From Ancylostoma caninum (Eukaryota > Nematoda > Chromadorea > Rhabditida > Ancylostomatidae), in contig JBAJFG010000076.1 of assembly GCA_037903475.1 (NCBI GenBank), positions 620,001 through 684,000 of the forward strand: a stretch of 64,000 nt of DNA, read 5' to 3'. Below the pieces are notes generated by a model. It had not been told where the DNA came from, ran no database searches, and saw only the letters and a program-made list of their open reading frames with translations. Every line of letters begins with the position of its first letter. Within the stretch, counting starts at the first letter, position 1. Position numbers and translations under genes: made by a program. Shown piece after piece: positions 11,969-24,000 of the stretch.

Positions 11969-12836
11969 TTTACTAGACGGTGTACCCGGCTTCGCTCGGG
12001 CGTTCAGTTTCTCCGGGCCTTTCAAAGCCGATGCCAACAGTTGCTGAACCAGAAACCCTTTTCAAAATGTTCATCATTTGGTGACCGGCTTAAGTGACCC
12101 TTCTTCATCCCGTCCCCTTCCTTCAAAAAATGGGGTGAAGTTGCTTGCTTGGTGAATAAATTCTTCTAAAATGCTTGCCTCATCCACGTTCAGCGTTTCG
12201 GAAAACCCCAGAAGGCAAGTTTTCACCAACCCATGTGCAAGAATGCCGAAAATTTAATAAAACAGATAAATCGATATTCCGCCCAAAATGGTTGCCATAT
12301 CTGTATTCAGCGTATTGAGGTACCCCAGTAAACATGTTCTTACCATCCCGTGGGCAAGAATGGCAAAGAATCAATAAAGTCAATAAATCGATATTTCGCC
12401 CAAAATGGTTGCCATATCTGTATTCAGCGACTTGAGGTACCCCAGTAGACATGTCTTTAACACCCGTGGGCAAGAATAGCTCAAAATCAACAAAATCAAT
12501 AAATCGATAACTTGGCGCAAAACGGTTGTCATATTCGTGTTCAGCGTGTTGAGGAACCCTAGTAGGCATGTTCTCGCCAGTCCCTGGGCAAAAAAAGCGA
12601 AAAATCAATAAAATCGATATAATCGATAAACCAATCGATAATCCCATGTGCAATGTAGCCTATAACCTCCGCCGGCCCCTGAAAAGTCTACATGCAAAAT
12701 TTGGTCCGAACCGGTTGATGCTGCGCGATTTCTATTCGGAACATACAAACGTACAAACATACATACACACAAACACACAAACCCAGAAACATACAAACAC
12801 ACAAACTTTCACTTTTATATATACAGATGTGTTCTT
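11969..12836 (+). mobile_element. Interspersed element with internal 118-bp repeats, copy 1
   Basis: It starts TACTAGACGGTGTACCCGGC followed by TTCGCTCGGG. It ends in a run of ACACACAAAC words and CAAACTTTCACTTTTATATA, then TACAG. The reverse copy at about 42330-43372 shares both the start (ACCCGGCTTTGCTCGGGTCC) and the GTAGCCTA.AACCT.CGCCGG block. No coding capacity is visible. I cannot assign a class; non-autonomous elements with internal minisatellites are known among Helitron/Helentron relatives, but no diagnostic ends are visible. Confidence 0.5.
12180..12640 (+). repeat. 118-bp tandem repeat within the interspersed element
   Basis: Four degenerate units, each with GTTCAGCG, a GAGG.ACCCCAGTA segment, GGGCAAGAATGGC and AATAAATCGATA. 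Partial units also lie upstream at 11590-11660 and 11889-11968. It is the reverse complement of the array at 42575-43345. Confidence 0.7.
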
Positions 12837-13164
12837 GCGTTACTTCTGTATAAGGGTCGGAGATTTCGGTGGAGTCGAAGATTTGTCGGGTTTATTTATC
12901 AAGCACGAACATGGCAAGCGGTTTCCATGAAATTATCATTCAAGTAACTAATTGATTTAATCGCCGTAATTCAGTGGGGAAAGGATCACTGAGGCTTTTC
13001 TACCTAACATCTTGGCTACCGAAGTGACGAGCATTTTGGATGGATTCATCGATTGCATCTGTTTATTGACTCGATTCGAAGGCAATTGCTCTCTTAGTTT
13101 TTAATATGTGTGCGTATGTGTATGTGTGTACACGAGAACTAGCCAAACACTACCGTCGTGTTAA

Positions 13165-13884
13165 AGGCAGCACCCACGGAAATTTTCATATGTGAGCTTT
13201 TGATCGTTTCTGAGCCTTAGCAATAGTTCTAATAATTTCGCGAACAAAACAACGCGGAAAACTCAACCGTTTCTGAGATATAATTAGTGAAATGTCCATG
13301 ATCCTGGATCAGCAGGAGCAGCGTGGGGTCGTTCGATCCGGATCGTTGCTGCCAGCTGATTTGGTGGTTAGCCATTTCTTTCCTTGTTATTGTTCAGCTA
13401 TTTCTTGGTCCTTAACTCTCCTTTCTGCACTACTTAGTATAATGAATTTTTTACCTGTTACTTCACAAGAAATGTTCTGGGTTAGTTACTTGTATGGTTA
13501 ATCTTCGCAAGTGTCGCGTTTTCGAATTTTTTCACTGCTCTGAGTTTGTTCTAGAATTCATTGGTGGTTCTTCTACATCTTGACTGGTCAGACTATTATT
13601 TCCAGAGTTTGTTTTCTTCCATAAAATTTAGGAACGCCGTAAAACATGGCCAAAAATCTCTTTTGCTCGCAAAACAGCTGACAAGAAAGGCAGCGGTATT
13701 GACTTTTTTGGATCGGTCCACGCCGAGCAGATCGCGCAGCTCGGCCCATCCTGCTCGAAATCGATGAAATGAGGGTTCCAGAAAACAGGGATTTTGACGG
13801 TTTTCACTGTTTTCAGCGTTATAACAGTGTGAAGCGCACCCGATTACCTCGAATTGTGATCGAAAATTTCCGTGGGTGCTGCCT
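13165..13884. mobile_element. TTAA-flanked MITE, copy 2
   Basis: TTAA at 13161-13164 and 13885-13888. The termini AGGCAGCACCCACGGAAATT and its exact complement at the right end form a 24-25 bp perfect inverted repeat. Internal similarity to copy 1 is limited to a short block (TTCGCG.ACAA...CGGAAAACTC). No transposase. Confidence 0.75.
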
Positions 13885-13888
13885 TTAA

Positions 13889-15090
13889 GTGCGTCGATCT
13901 AGATACAAAAAGCCTGCAATTTCATTTTTTAACTTTAATGACGTTGTAAAGCTCGCAAATGGGGATACTGATGGCTGAGGAGTGTGCCAGTGTGTAGTGA
14001 GGAAGAAATCACCGAACAGCAAAGCAAGCGCTATAGGCCGGTTGAGAATCCGGCGTTAGAACGAGCAGCCTGGTACATTATTATAATTTTAACGCAGTTG
14101 CCTCTAACAGTTCCATTTTCATAAGTGACTCAGTCATAGATCTCTAACCTTCCAATTGATAAAGCATGATATACATAGCGTGATGTAATTTACATGATGA
14201 AGCGTGAGGTAACGTAAAAATCAAATTTGAAATTGAAAGTTTTTGTGGTAATTGCTCTATGATAATCCATACAACACAGTCTTGACCAATTTGCTTGGCT
14301 TGTGATTCCATTCATCATGCTCAGAGCAAGAATAACTTCTAAAAATTAAAGGTAGACAGTGATTTTTTTTCGAAAAGAGTTTGCTTCTACTTGTGTTATC
14401 TATCCATATTCTACTTGTTTTTCTTTTTCAATGCAAACTACATTTTTTGAAGCGAACTACAGCAACTCATCAGAAACACGCAACAGAGCGTTAACTGAAC
14501 GTACCATCCTCCTCAATAACAATAATACTCATCCTCGCTCCCTAGAGAAATTAGAAACTGTCCAACGCCACTAATGAGGTACCTAGCGAGAAATTCTTAG
14601 TGGCGAATTGGGCAACTGATATGGCAAGCGGTGTTCGTCCTTAACGAGTGTTCTCAGTATTCTCTAGATGATATGCTATCTATTATAGATTGTACACGCC
14701 GAAATACAAGAATTTAGTAAACTTCTTTATTTTAAAGACAAAATCCTCATGGGACAAGCAAAAAGTGCAGAAGGATCAACCAGGGTCTCATTTATGGGAA
14801 AGCTTCAATAATTTGATAGCATAGATATCATTTTTGACTAGTACAGTGTATTATATATAGGAGTGCGTTCTGCTCTGAAATTACAGGTACATTTGTGATT
14901 AGGACATGATTCGCAATCGACTTTCTTCCACTTCAGCTCTGTAGAATGCTCATTTCCTTCCATAACAAATGAGTGCTCATAATAGTTCAGCCGTTTTCAG
15001 GCCATAAGCTCGCTTGGATTGCTTCCATTTCACTAAAAAAGGCTGTTCACTATTTGCTTATATCACCGTACCTTGTGGTACATCGGCATC
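13889..15090. other. No supportable gene
   Basis: This is upstream of the srx receptor start and may contain its promoter. No motif is distinctive enough to call. Short simple A/T runs only. Confidence 0.4.
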
Positions 15091-18000
15091 ATGGCAAGCT
15101 TTGAGAGGTCATCCGACGAAAGGGGAATTGATATTCTTGCAGGCACAATTATAACTGTAGTAAGTGACTAAGTGTAATTTGCGTTTCTATTTTAATAAAC
15201 TTCAAATCAATCATTCCAGCTAGGTGCTGTCGGATCTCTTATCAACATCACCGTTATAGTTCTCATTATTAGATCAACTCAGTTTCATAACGCTTTCGGC
15301 TACATATGCATCTCCCAATTAGTTGCTGACATATTTGAATTACTAATCAATATTTTTTGGACAGGACCTTCCACATTCCTGTGAGTTCAACACACGTAAT
15401 CTAACTTTATAATAATACTGTTCGTAATTTTCGCGGAAAAGATGCGTGCTTTGCGGGAGCGAACGCAAACGCGTGGCAAGTCCTTGCATTCCGATAACTC
15501 TCTCCAAGATTGAGCAATTGCAATTCTGAGGAAACATCCTCACCGAATGCGTTGCGAAGAAGCTACTCTGAGCATAGCAGCACGTTGTCTCATTTTGCCA
15601 AATTTATCGTTGAGCATTTCCGGTTATTTCGAAGAATTCTTTTATTCGTCCACCCATTGAAGGGCATCTACAGAGAACTCCAAACGGACGCAGTCAAGAG
15701 TCAGGACAGCGGTGCGGCTCTCTTGGGCAGAGTCACGGGAGCTCAGCATAGTGTGCGCCTGCGCCTCTGTCCAGCTGCGTCGCGATCTCGACTCTTGTCT
15801 GCTTGCACTTCCACAGAAAAACGTGTTTTTTCGCTTCTTTCACGGATTATTATCCGGGACTTTCGTTACGAAGATATCCAATCAACGAGTGCTGATGTTT
15901 ATGAAGACGGGGAGGGGGGGGGGGGGGGGGTGGGTGAAGTCATGTCGCACACAAATGCCAGCCTGCATATTGCACAGTGAAAGATGTCGTTTCGCCGTAC
16001 CAAGTAGTAGTGGCTACGTCTACACCAGTGTCACGGCCGCTTTGTTGAAGTGGGTCATCGTCATGTGTGAGCAGCGGCCCATCGATTTGGGGTGTGGTAG
16101 TGTTGATCAACTGCTTGAAATAATATGTATACATCTGCTATGTCGAAAATACCTAAGAGGTGTTACTTGCAGCGTGAGTGAGGTGCATCATATTAGAAAA
16201 AATCGTTGACAAGAACAAACCAAAACAAGGATTCTGCATGCATATAAAATCTGGTAAAATCTCTGTCAAATCACAGCTAGACGGCATGAAGGGTTACTCG
16301 ATTGTCCAGTTCGGAAAATGGAACCAAAGAGATTCGATGAATGATCTGGTTCGATAGGGCTGCCTCCAACAAACCGATGTATTCTGTGAAGGTTGTGACT
16401 AACATTTTGCGAAGGAGTTGACGTATTTTTGAGAAATCTTCCACCTTTAGCGCTCGAAATCTGGCCTTATGAAAGTCACCCAGTTAGCTCCTACTGTTCT
16501 TCTTATAGTCGATGTGGAATATCGCAAAAATTTCCGATGACAGAGATGATGCTTGATTCTGAGATTACTGCGAGACATGCTTCTCTAAACCCGTAACGTT
16601 ATTGCTGCATTCGTTAGCTAATTAGCATTCATAACTTCAGTATCCTCATGTCCTCTTCTATACTAAATAGCTATTGGATCCATCCATCTCTCAGAACAAG
16701 ACATGGCTGCTTTTAGAAACAAGAGCATGGCTGTTTCTGCGTCTAACCCACATCACCTATTTGGTGCCGTGAGATCCGTAAACTGTCAGCAAATCAGCTG
16801 GAATGCCTAGAATGAGAGAGAGAGCCGTGCTCGGGACTTGCGGGGAAATGCGACGCATTAACGGGTTCGGCGCGTCTTTTTTTTTTTTCGCAAAGATGAG
16901 GAGAAGATGAGGAGTGTTGTGATTTTATAAAAGATTTCAATTGCAGCTCTCTTGATGCATCGGTCACCAACTCATTCATAGGAAACAGAATCGGTCAAAT
17001 TGCGCAAATCTTCCGGTTTGCCTCAATTTATAGTCGTCTTCTGATGGCATTAAATCGAATGGTGGCTATTGCATGGCCTATGAGCTACACGTAGGTTATT
17101 TCCTTACATTGTACTGTGGAGGAGAACCGGTCATAACGGACACATGAATATGTATTAGGTTGGCGCAAAAATAATCCGCGTTTTCATGCCTGTGATTCCG
17201 AACCGCATAACTCTGTTCCAAAATCAATCTTTCCAGAAAGGCTTGAAACTATTGCAGTCTGCTAATCCTTGGCAATAAGATATCAGAGATACGGGCGTTT
17301 GGAGCGCCGGCTCACATCGTTTCTCGCGGCATGACACCTCCGGGACAAACGCAAAAGTGGGCGGAGTTAGCGCGCCTATTCCGCAGTTAGTTGCGCCTTA
17401 TCCTGCATTTGACCTGCTGTGACCTGCTACTGGGATAAGAGGATTAAGGCAGGTCATGTTTTATTGCAACCGTTGACCACAAAAATAATACAAAAATGAG
17501 TTCGCCGGGCACGTATGTGCTTTCTGCGCCAGCGCTCCACGAGCCGGACATCTGCGACGAGACGGATTTTCCCGATGCGGCCACGGTCGGACGCGACCGC
17601 ATCCCATGCATCTTATCTGGTCAAATGGTGCACTGAGCCACAGTTTCAACCGGGCCTCAGTTGATCAGACAAGTCTCGTAGGACTCGTCTAGTCTCCGCC
17701 GCAACGGAGACCAGACTAAGCTTTCACAGCCGTCTGCTCGCTTATATACACTCTGGCTGCCACATGGCAATAGAGAAAAAAACATGGTGTAGGAATACCT
17801 GCATATACCTTGCCTCAGGCGCGCTCACAGCAGGTTTTTCTGCTCTATCCGCACCTTCAGCAAGTATTCCTGCCCCACCCGCGACTACCAGCCGGGGTCC
17901 TGCATCAGCCAAAAACTCAGACATTCAGGCGTTTGGAGCGCCGGCCCACACCGTTTGACGCGGCATGACACCTGCGGAACGAACGCAAAAATGGGCGGAG

Positions 18001-21000
18001 TTGGTGCGCCTATTCCGCCGTTCGTTGCGCCTTATCCTGCATTTGACAATCCTGCTACTGGGATGGCAGAATCACAGCAGGTGAAATGGCAGGATCAGGA
18101 CAGATTATCCTGCAGCCGTACCACTGACCGGCATTAATGTAGATGCTAGCATAACCGAACAAATATCACTTCGAAATAAATTTTTATCTTCAATTGCATC
18201 GGGACAATAAGAGCTTTCATACTCACGTAGGATAGAAACACAACGTAGTGAATCCAGAAATATAGCGAAAACACAACACAAGTATGCAAAAAATGGCACC
18301 AGGTAAACCGGCATGATGTAAAAGACATCATAACATAAGGAAATTGATATCAATATAGAGCGGCAGGAGCGCAACATAGCCCGAGTAGAATGTGATAACA
18401 AAAAAAAACATGAGGTAACGAGATCATGCTTTGGCCCGACTCAATAAACTTCGGCATTTCGCAGCCCACTTCACACGCGAATCTTTTCTTTTATTCAGGG
18501 CCAGCTTGCGCGCCTCGTCGGTGGCTCCCAATTCGATCCAAAAACTGAAACCAGAGATGACAGATGTTCATTCTTTTTAAAAGGTAAAAAATAAGTGATG
18601 AGATGGAGTATTGCTACCTAGTAGGGGCTTCCTTCAATACATCCGCATCCATAAGAAGTTTAGGCTGCCCCATGCCAAAACCTTCCATTAGACAATCTAA
18701 AAGGACAAGTTGGGACAACTAATAGAAATGTCCATGACAAAAAAACATCTACCGATTATGACGGAAACAATTTCCTCGGGAATATTTTTTAAATTTTCAT
18801 TTTTTGCCCTTCCCCCAGATTGCCTGCAGGCATAACTTTGAACAGCCTCTACAGGATCCGTTGCCTGTAACGGAAGAATCATTTAGGCTTATTCACCTTA
18901 TCTAGGTAGACGACTCACTCGAAGCAATTAGAATCTCAAGAAATCGACGACACACACGGCGTGCTGATCTTCTTAAACTCTGCTTGACTGTTTCCACTTA
19001 TCCATCAGCTTTTTTAAAGAAACACTCTGTGGAAATGATTGTAATTTATGCTCCCTATAAATACAGTTGCTGAGGTGTTCACCTTAAATGGCGCCATTGC
19101 CGGAATATTCCAATCGTCCTTTAGATTACTGGCTGTGAGTTTGGCGTGTTCCGGAAGGGTGATTGCAGACATGTTCTTGAAATGGCTGTTAGTGTTGCGT
19201 AGTTCTCGTTTGAGACCGTCGTGGTTCACACAAAGACAGTCGATCTGCAATATTCGAATGAGATCAACCTAACAGGGAAGAATCTAACTAGGGTAAAATG
19301 GAGTTGTGGGGGGCACTTGGTACCAGTTGGTGTTACCAGTTGGTAACAATAGCTCAACAAAAACCGGAGCTATTTTTGACCTAACTGGTTGCTCACCGAC
19401 AAAAGTGCGGAATCCTCCGCTGTTATAGAACAGAGATCATTCATAAATCCCAACATCTCAGCGCTGACGCCAAAGAAAATCATAAAATTCGCGTAATATA
19501 TGAGTTTCTGTCGAGAATCTACAATGCGTTTCAATCATCAGCATCGCCGCACAAGAAGATTCGAAGTAGTTTTTCGTTTTCTTTCCCAAAATCGTGAATA
19601 ACCATCCGGTGCGAAAATGGAAGGAAGTGGGAATGAGAGATAATTTTTTGTATCAGAATGGCATTAGCATCAAAAAGACGCACCTAAACGGAAGGGGACA
19701 GGTTGCGGTCGCTCGACTTCGGTTGGCAAGACGTATCGAGGTTCCTCGTTTTCCGTTGCCACATCCGGCAAATCAGCTGGATGTGGGAATTGTACATCTC
19801 CCAATTCTTCGTCCCGCGACCCACATAACCATGGGGTAAGCCACCTCAATGCGTGGCATGCATTCTGAAATGATGCGACACTTTGTGGATGGAAATTAAC
19901 AAACCAAGACCGCTTGAAGAGAATTTCGAAATAGGTGGCATGCTGATATGTGTTGTGAGACGCTTTTTCTGTAGCTACACAAAGTACGCCGAATGTTTCG
20001 GAATCGTTCATTTTTTATTCCTACTTCCTTCCAGGAGAAAGCCAAATGTCATTAAGCAGTGGCATCCAAGAAAGACGTCAAATTTGCAAGACATACTCTG
20101 TATCTCTTGGTGGGGAAGGGTACATGGCGTCACAACCGAATCCCTTCAATTTCAAGGCAATTTAGAGTGTTTCACTTTCGTACCAACATCGCATAGATAT
20201 GAAATAGTCCAGAACGAACCGTTACCATCACGAAAGATAAATGCATTCGAATTTTTATTGCCTTGAAAAGTGTAAATATTTATCTCAAAAGGTCCTAGAT
20301 TTCTTCATTCCACTCGAATCAATTTCCGAAGCTGACGAGCTCCAATCCTCATGCCGCTCCTAGAAATGTAAATCATAGATTACACCTGTAGATCAGCGAA
20401 ATCAACCAAATAGGTAATGTGGCCCACACTGTCACTCGGGACGTCCCCCCCTCTGTCTCGTGTGTCTCCATCGAGGCATTGTTCAGACGCTCTAGAAGTG
20501 GGAACACACACCGCAGCACATCTTCGTTCTTGAAAACATGCAGTATCTCGTCTGTTATAAGAAGTGCAATGAAACAATTCGATGGGTTCACCCTTCCGTT
20601 TTGCCGCATATAAGAAGAATTCGAACTTTCGGAAACGTGACGTCCGCAGTCGTGGGAACTCCCAGCTCACGAAAAAAAGAATCATTACTCGATTTGAAAT
20701 TTCAGAAGCATAGTCAAATTACACACCTGTTGTCTCTGCAATCCAGTTCCTCAATGTTGGGGAACTTTTCGGCCAGGTGTTTCCATGGCGAACGGAGACA
20801 GTTGCTCCTTATGCACACGTACCGCACACTGGGAGCTTCAAAGGTTACTTCAGCGCTGTCACCATCGCTCAATGAACATCCTTCCAGATGCAAACTCTGC
20901 AAATGGCACAAAGAACAGAGATATGCAGAAGCTAACACATTGTTCCAATTAGACTATGTTCATCAAAACGTGCAAGCCCATAAAACGTCACTGAGAATCT

Positions 21001-24000
21001 TAAAACCGCCGCTTCAAAATATACCTCAACCTCCTTGTAGCACCAGATGTTGTGCAGGACATCCAACGCTGTCTGCCTGTCATTTCGCATCACGATGTCC
21101 ATTACGGTTCCTTACATTCTTTCTCTGAAACTAGTAAATATAAGCTGAGAACCATCACACGAGACACCTAGAAAATGAACCTCAGGGTCTCCCCTTTACG
21201 AATTCACTTCCAACCGGCGTCACTTCAGAGTTTCAAATTTCCCTCGCGTGCGCGACGCCATGAAAACGAAGTGCAGGTTAATCTGCATATACCCTGCCTC
21301 ATGCGAACTACAGCATGTTTTGCTGCTCTCTCCGCACCTTCAGCAGGTACTTCTGCTCCACATGCGACTACCTGCTCGAAACCTGCACCGGCTCAAAGTG
21401 GGCGGGTTCACCGGCACTCCAAACGCCTGAATGTCTGAGAATGGGCGGGTTCACCGGCGCTCCAAACGCCCGAATGTCTGAGATAGATATTTTCCATTAC
21501 CGTACTATTCGAATAGGCCCTCTTAGGGTCGACGAATTTCGAGGGGGGATCTTGGTACCCCTTTAGTCTTCGAAAAAAATTCTCAAGGAAGAAGTCGTCT
21601 AAATTCATTGGGAAGTGGTAGTCGACGAGCGAGAGGTTTTCTGATCATGACATATGGAGCAAAGCTTCCTAGCCCAGTTGTTCCAGCCTGTGGAATGTCT
21701 CCTATGGGAGATGTGGCTGGACGATGCTGCGTAGGAGTATAGGATTCATTATATTGAGCAACGCTGGGCTCACACAGTGAAATTTCTGATTTATTTCATT
21801 TACATATTGGAAGTACTTTCCAGTGAAAAAGAATAAATGCGCTTTAGTGAGCGATTTTTGAAAAAGGTCACAGCAAATTCGCCGTGGCCTTAATTTAGCG
21901 TTGCTTCCGTTTCTGACAGTGTTTCGGTGCTTCTTCCACGTCCAGCTATTGAGCAGGGCACTTCATTTTGTCGTAAAGGGTCTACACATACATACTCCAC
22001 TGTGTATCACTAAGCAACCAAGTGTTTGGCCTCAATTCTTTCACGACAATGGCGCGAAGCGGACCTCCTTACGATGATCAATCTGTTACTCGTTCACTAT
22101 GCCCCACATCTATTGGGTTGGGGAATAAGTTCGTTCGGTTTTTATGAGCATAGAAACCTCTAGTTTCCACGAACAATGAAAACCGCACTAAATGGGTTGC
22201 ATAGCTCGTGTCCTCTTCTATTAATGCTGCCAGAGATAGGGCAGCTTGTCAGCTCCATGTCTACGAAAAATTGTTTGTTTGAGACGACTCAATTTATAGC
22301 CCGCGACTGCAACTCTTGGAATAAAATTTGTGAAATCAATAGGAATGTGAACAAAATAAGCTGTGTATGACTGCACTAAACCTGTAGAGTAGTTACTAGT
22401 GAAAGACCCCTACAGTCGAGTTTCTTTCTAGTCATTTTGGTGAAATTTCGAAAGAGAAGTCGATCACACCCAATGTGGACGATCACCTCTTATCGAGCAT
22501 TTTGGGGTTTTGCACGGAATGCGTTAGCCATACTCACGCATTGTTCAAAGTTAGCAACAGTAGTGATTATTCCTTACATGCAAAGCAACCTTAGCGGATA
22601 ATCGCCTTTATATCCCACAAACTGGGCGTCCAGAACAAGAAGCAAATTCAAATCTAAATTTGCCCTGTCTGAAGTGGGTTTACCACTTCTATGCTGTCCT
22701 TTCAGGAGTAAAGGTTCCTCTCTAAGCGTCGTTGATATCGCTAGCCAATTGAGCCACATTTGATCTACGATTGAAGACGAACGATAGTCGGTTGCGGGGA
22801 GGTTCAACTTTATTGACTTGGGTGGTCACAATCCATGCTGTAGAAAACAAATAAGAGCGAGAATTTAAAAATGAGGATGCAATGGTTGTAAAGAGCAAAC
22901 CAGGGGCTACAAAATGGACTATGACGGCAAGTAAAGCAGGATTCAAATCACCGTGAAAAAACAAGTTGAAAAAACCGAACGGACTTATTCCCCAACCCAA
23001 TACTCACAAAACCCAGGAAGACGAAATTGCGAAATTCTTTACTTTCGAAACACGACCCACCACGTCTAAAAATCCGGAAGCAGCTTCATGGTATGCATTT
23101 ACTCACACTTCCCTAGCCAAAACTATGGTGGTATTCAGAGCGGTTCCTGCTGCGATGCGCCGAGTTTTAGCTAGCTGAAGTGAGTTTGGCAAAAAATTGC
23201 TTTGGTGTCTTTCGTTATATAACTAAAATTTCACCAAAAAGGTTGATTTCCTTCATAATGCATGAGATATTTGAAAAGCCCATAAAGTTTGCTATAAAAC
23301 TATATAATTATTTACTTAGGATACTTAGGCGACCCGTTCCTCAGCACGGCGGTTGGCCTTTCGGGGTCCCAACTTCTCTTCCACACCGATCGGTCTTGGG
23401 CCTTAGTCGACCAGTGGACCTTAACTGAACCGGAAGCACCGCTGTTGTTTCGATAAGCCAATGAATCGTACAACCTTATAGGAGGTCGGCCGCGCGGTCG
23501 CTTTCTGTCGCGAGGGTGCCATCGCAGAACCGCAGAACTCCATCGACCATCCGAGCATCGCATGAGATGTCCTGCGTATCGATGTTTCGACTCATCGGCG
23601 TGAAGAACAGCGTCATGGACCATCGACATTGCTCTAATATTAGAGTTATGTAGACGACGCTCTCGCTGCTGGCGCAAGGACAGCCCAAGCATGCGACGTT
23701 CAAGTGAGACCTGGGCCGAGCGAAGCTGAGTCTCGGCGATTCTTGTCAGCGCCCACGTTTCGCTTGCGTAGCACAGGGCTGGCAGCACGGTCGAGTTGAA
23801 GAGATCCGCGCGTAGCTTCTGGTTCTTGGTGTTCTCGAGTACGCTTTTAATCGAATTATAAGCGGCCCAGCCTGCTCGTCGTCTCCTCGCGATCTCTGGC
23901 TTGATGTCGTTCTCCATGTTTAGAAGGCGACCAAGATAGATATATTCGCTGACGTCTTCGAGGGGAACACCCTGAAGAAATACCGGCTGCTGACTAGAAA

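Noticed and set aside
15907..15931. Poly-G run as a possible G-quadruplex regulator
   Set aside because: Uninterrupted G runs occur at several unrelated places here (1904, 1940, 61301; C runs at 37845, 45521, 58655), so this looks like a homopolymer habit of the genome.
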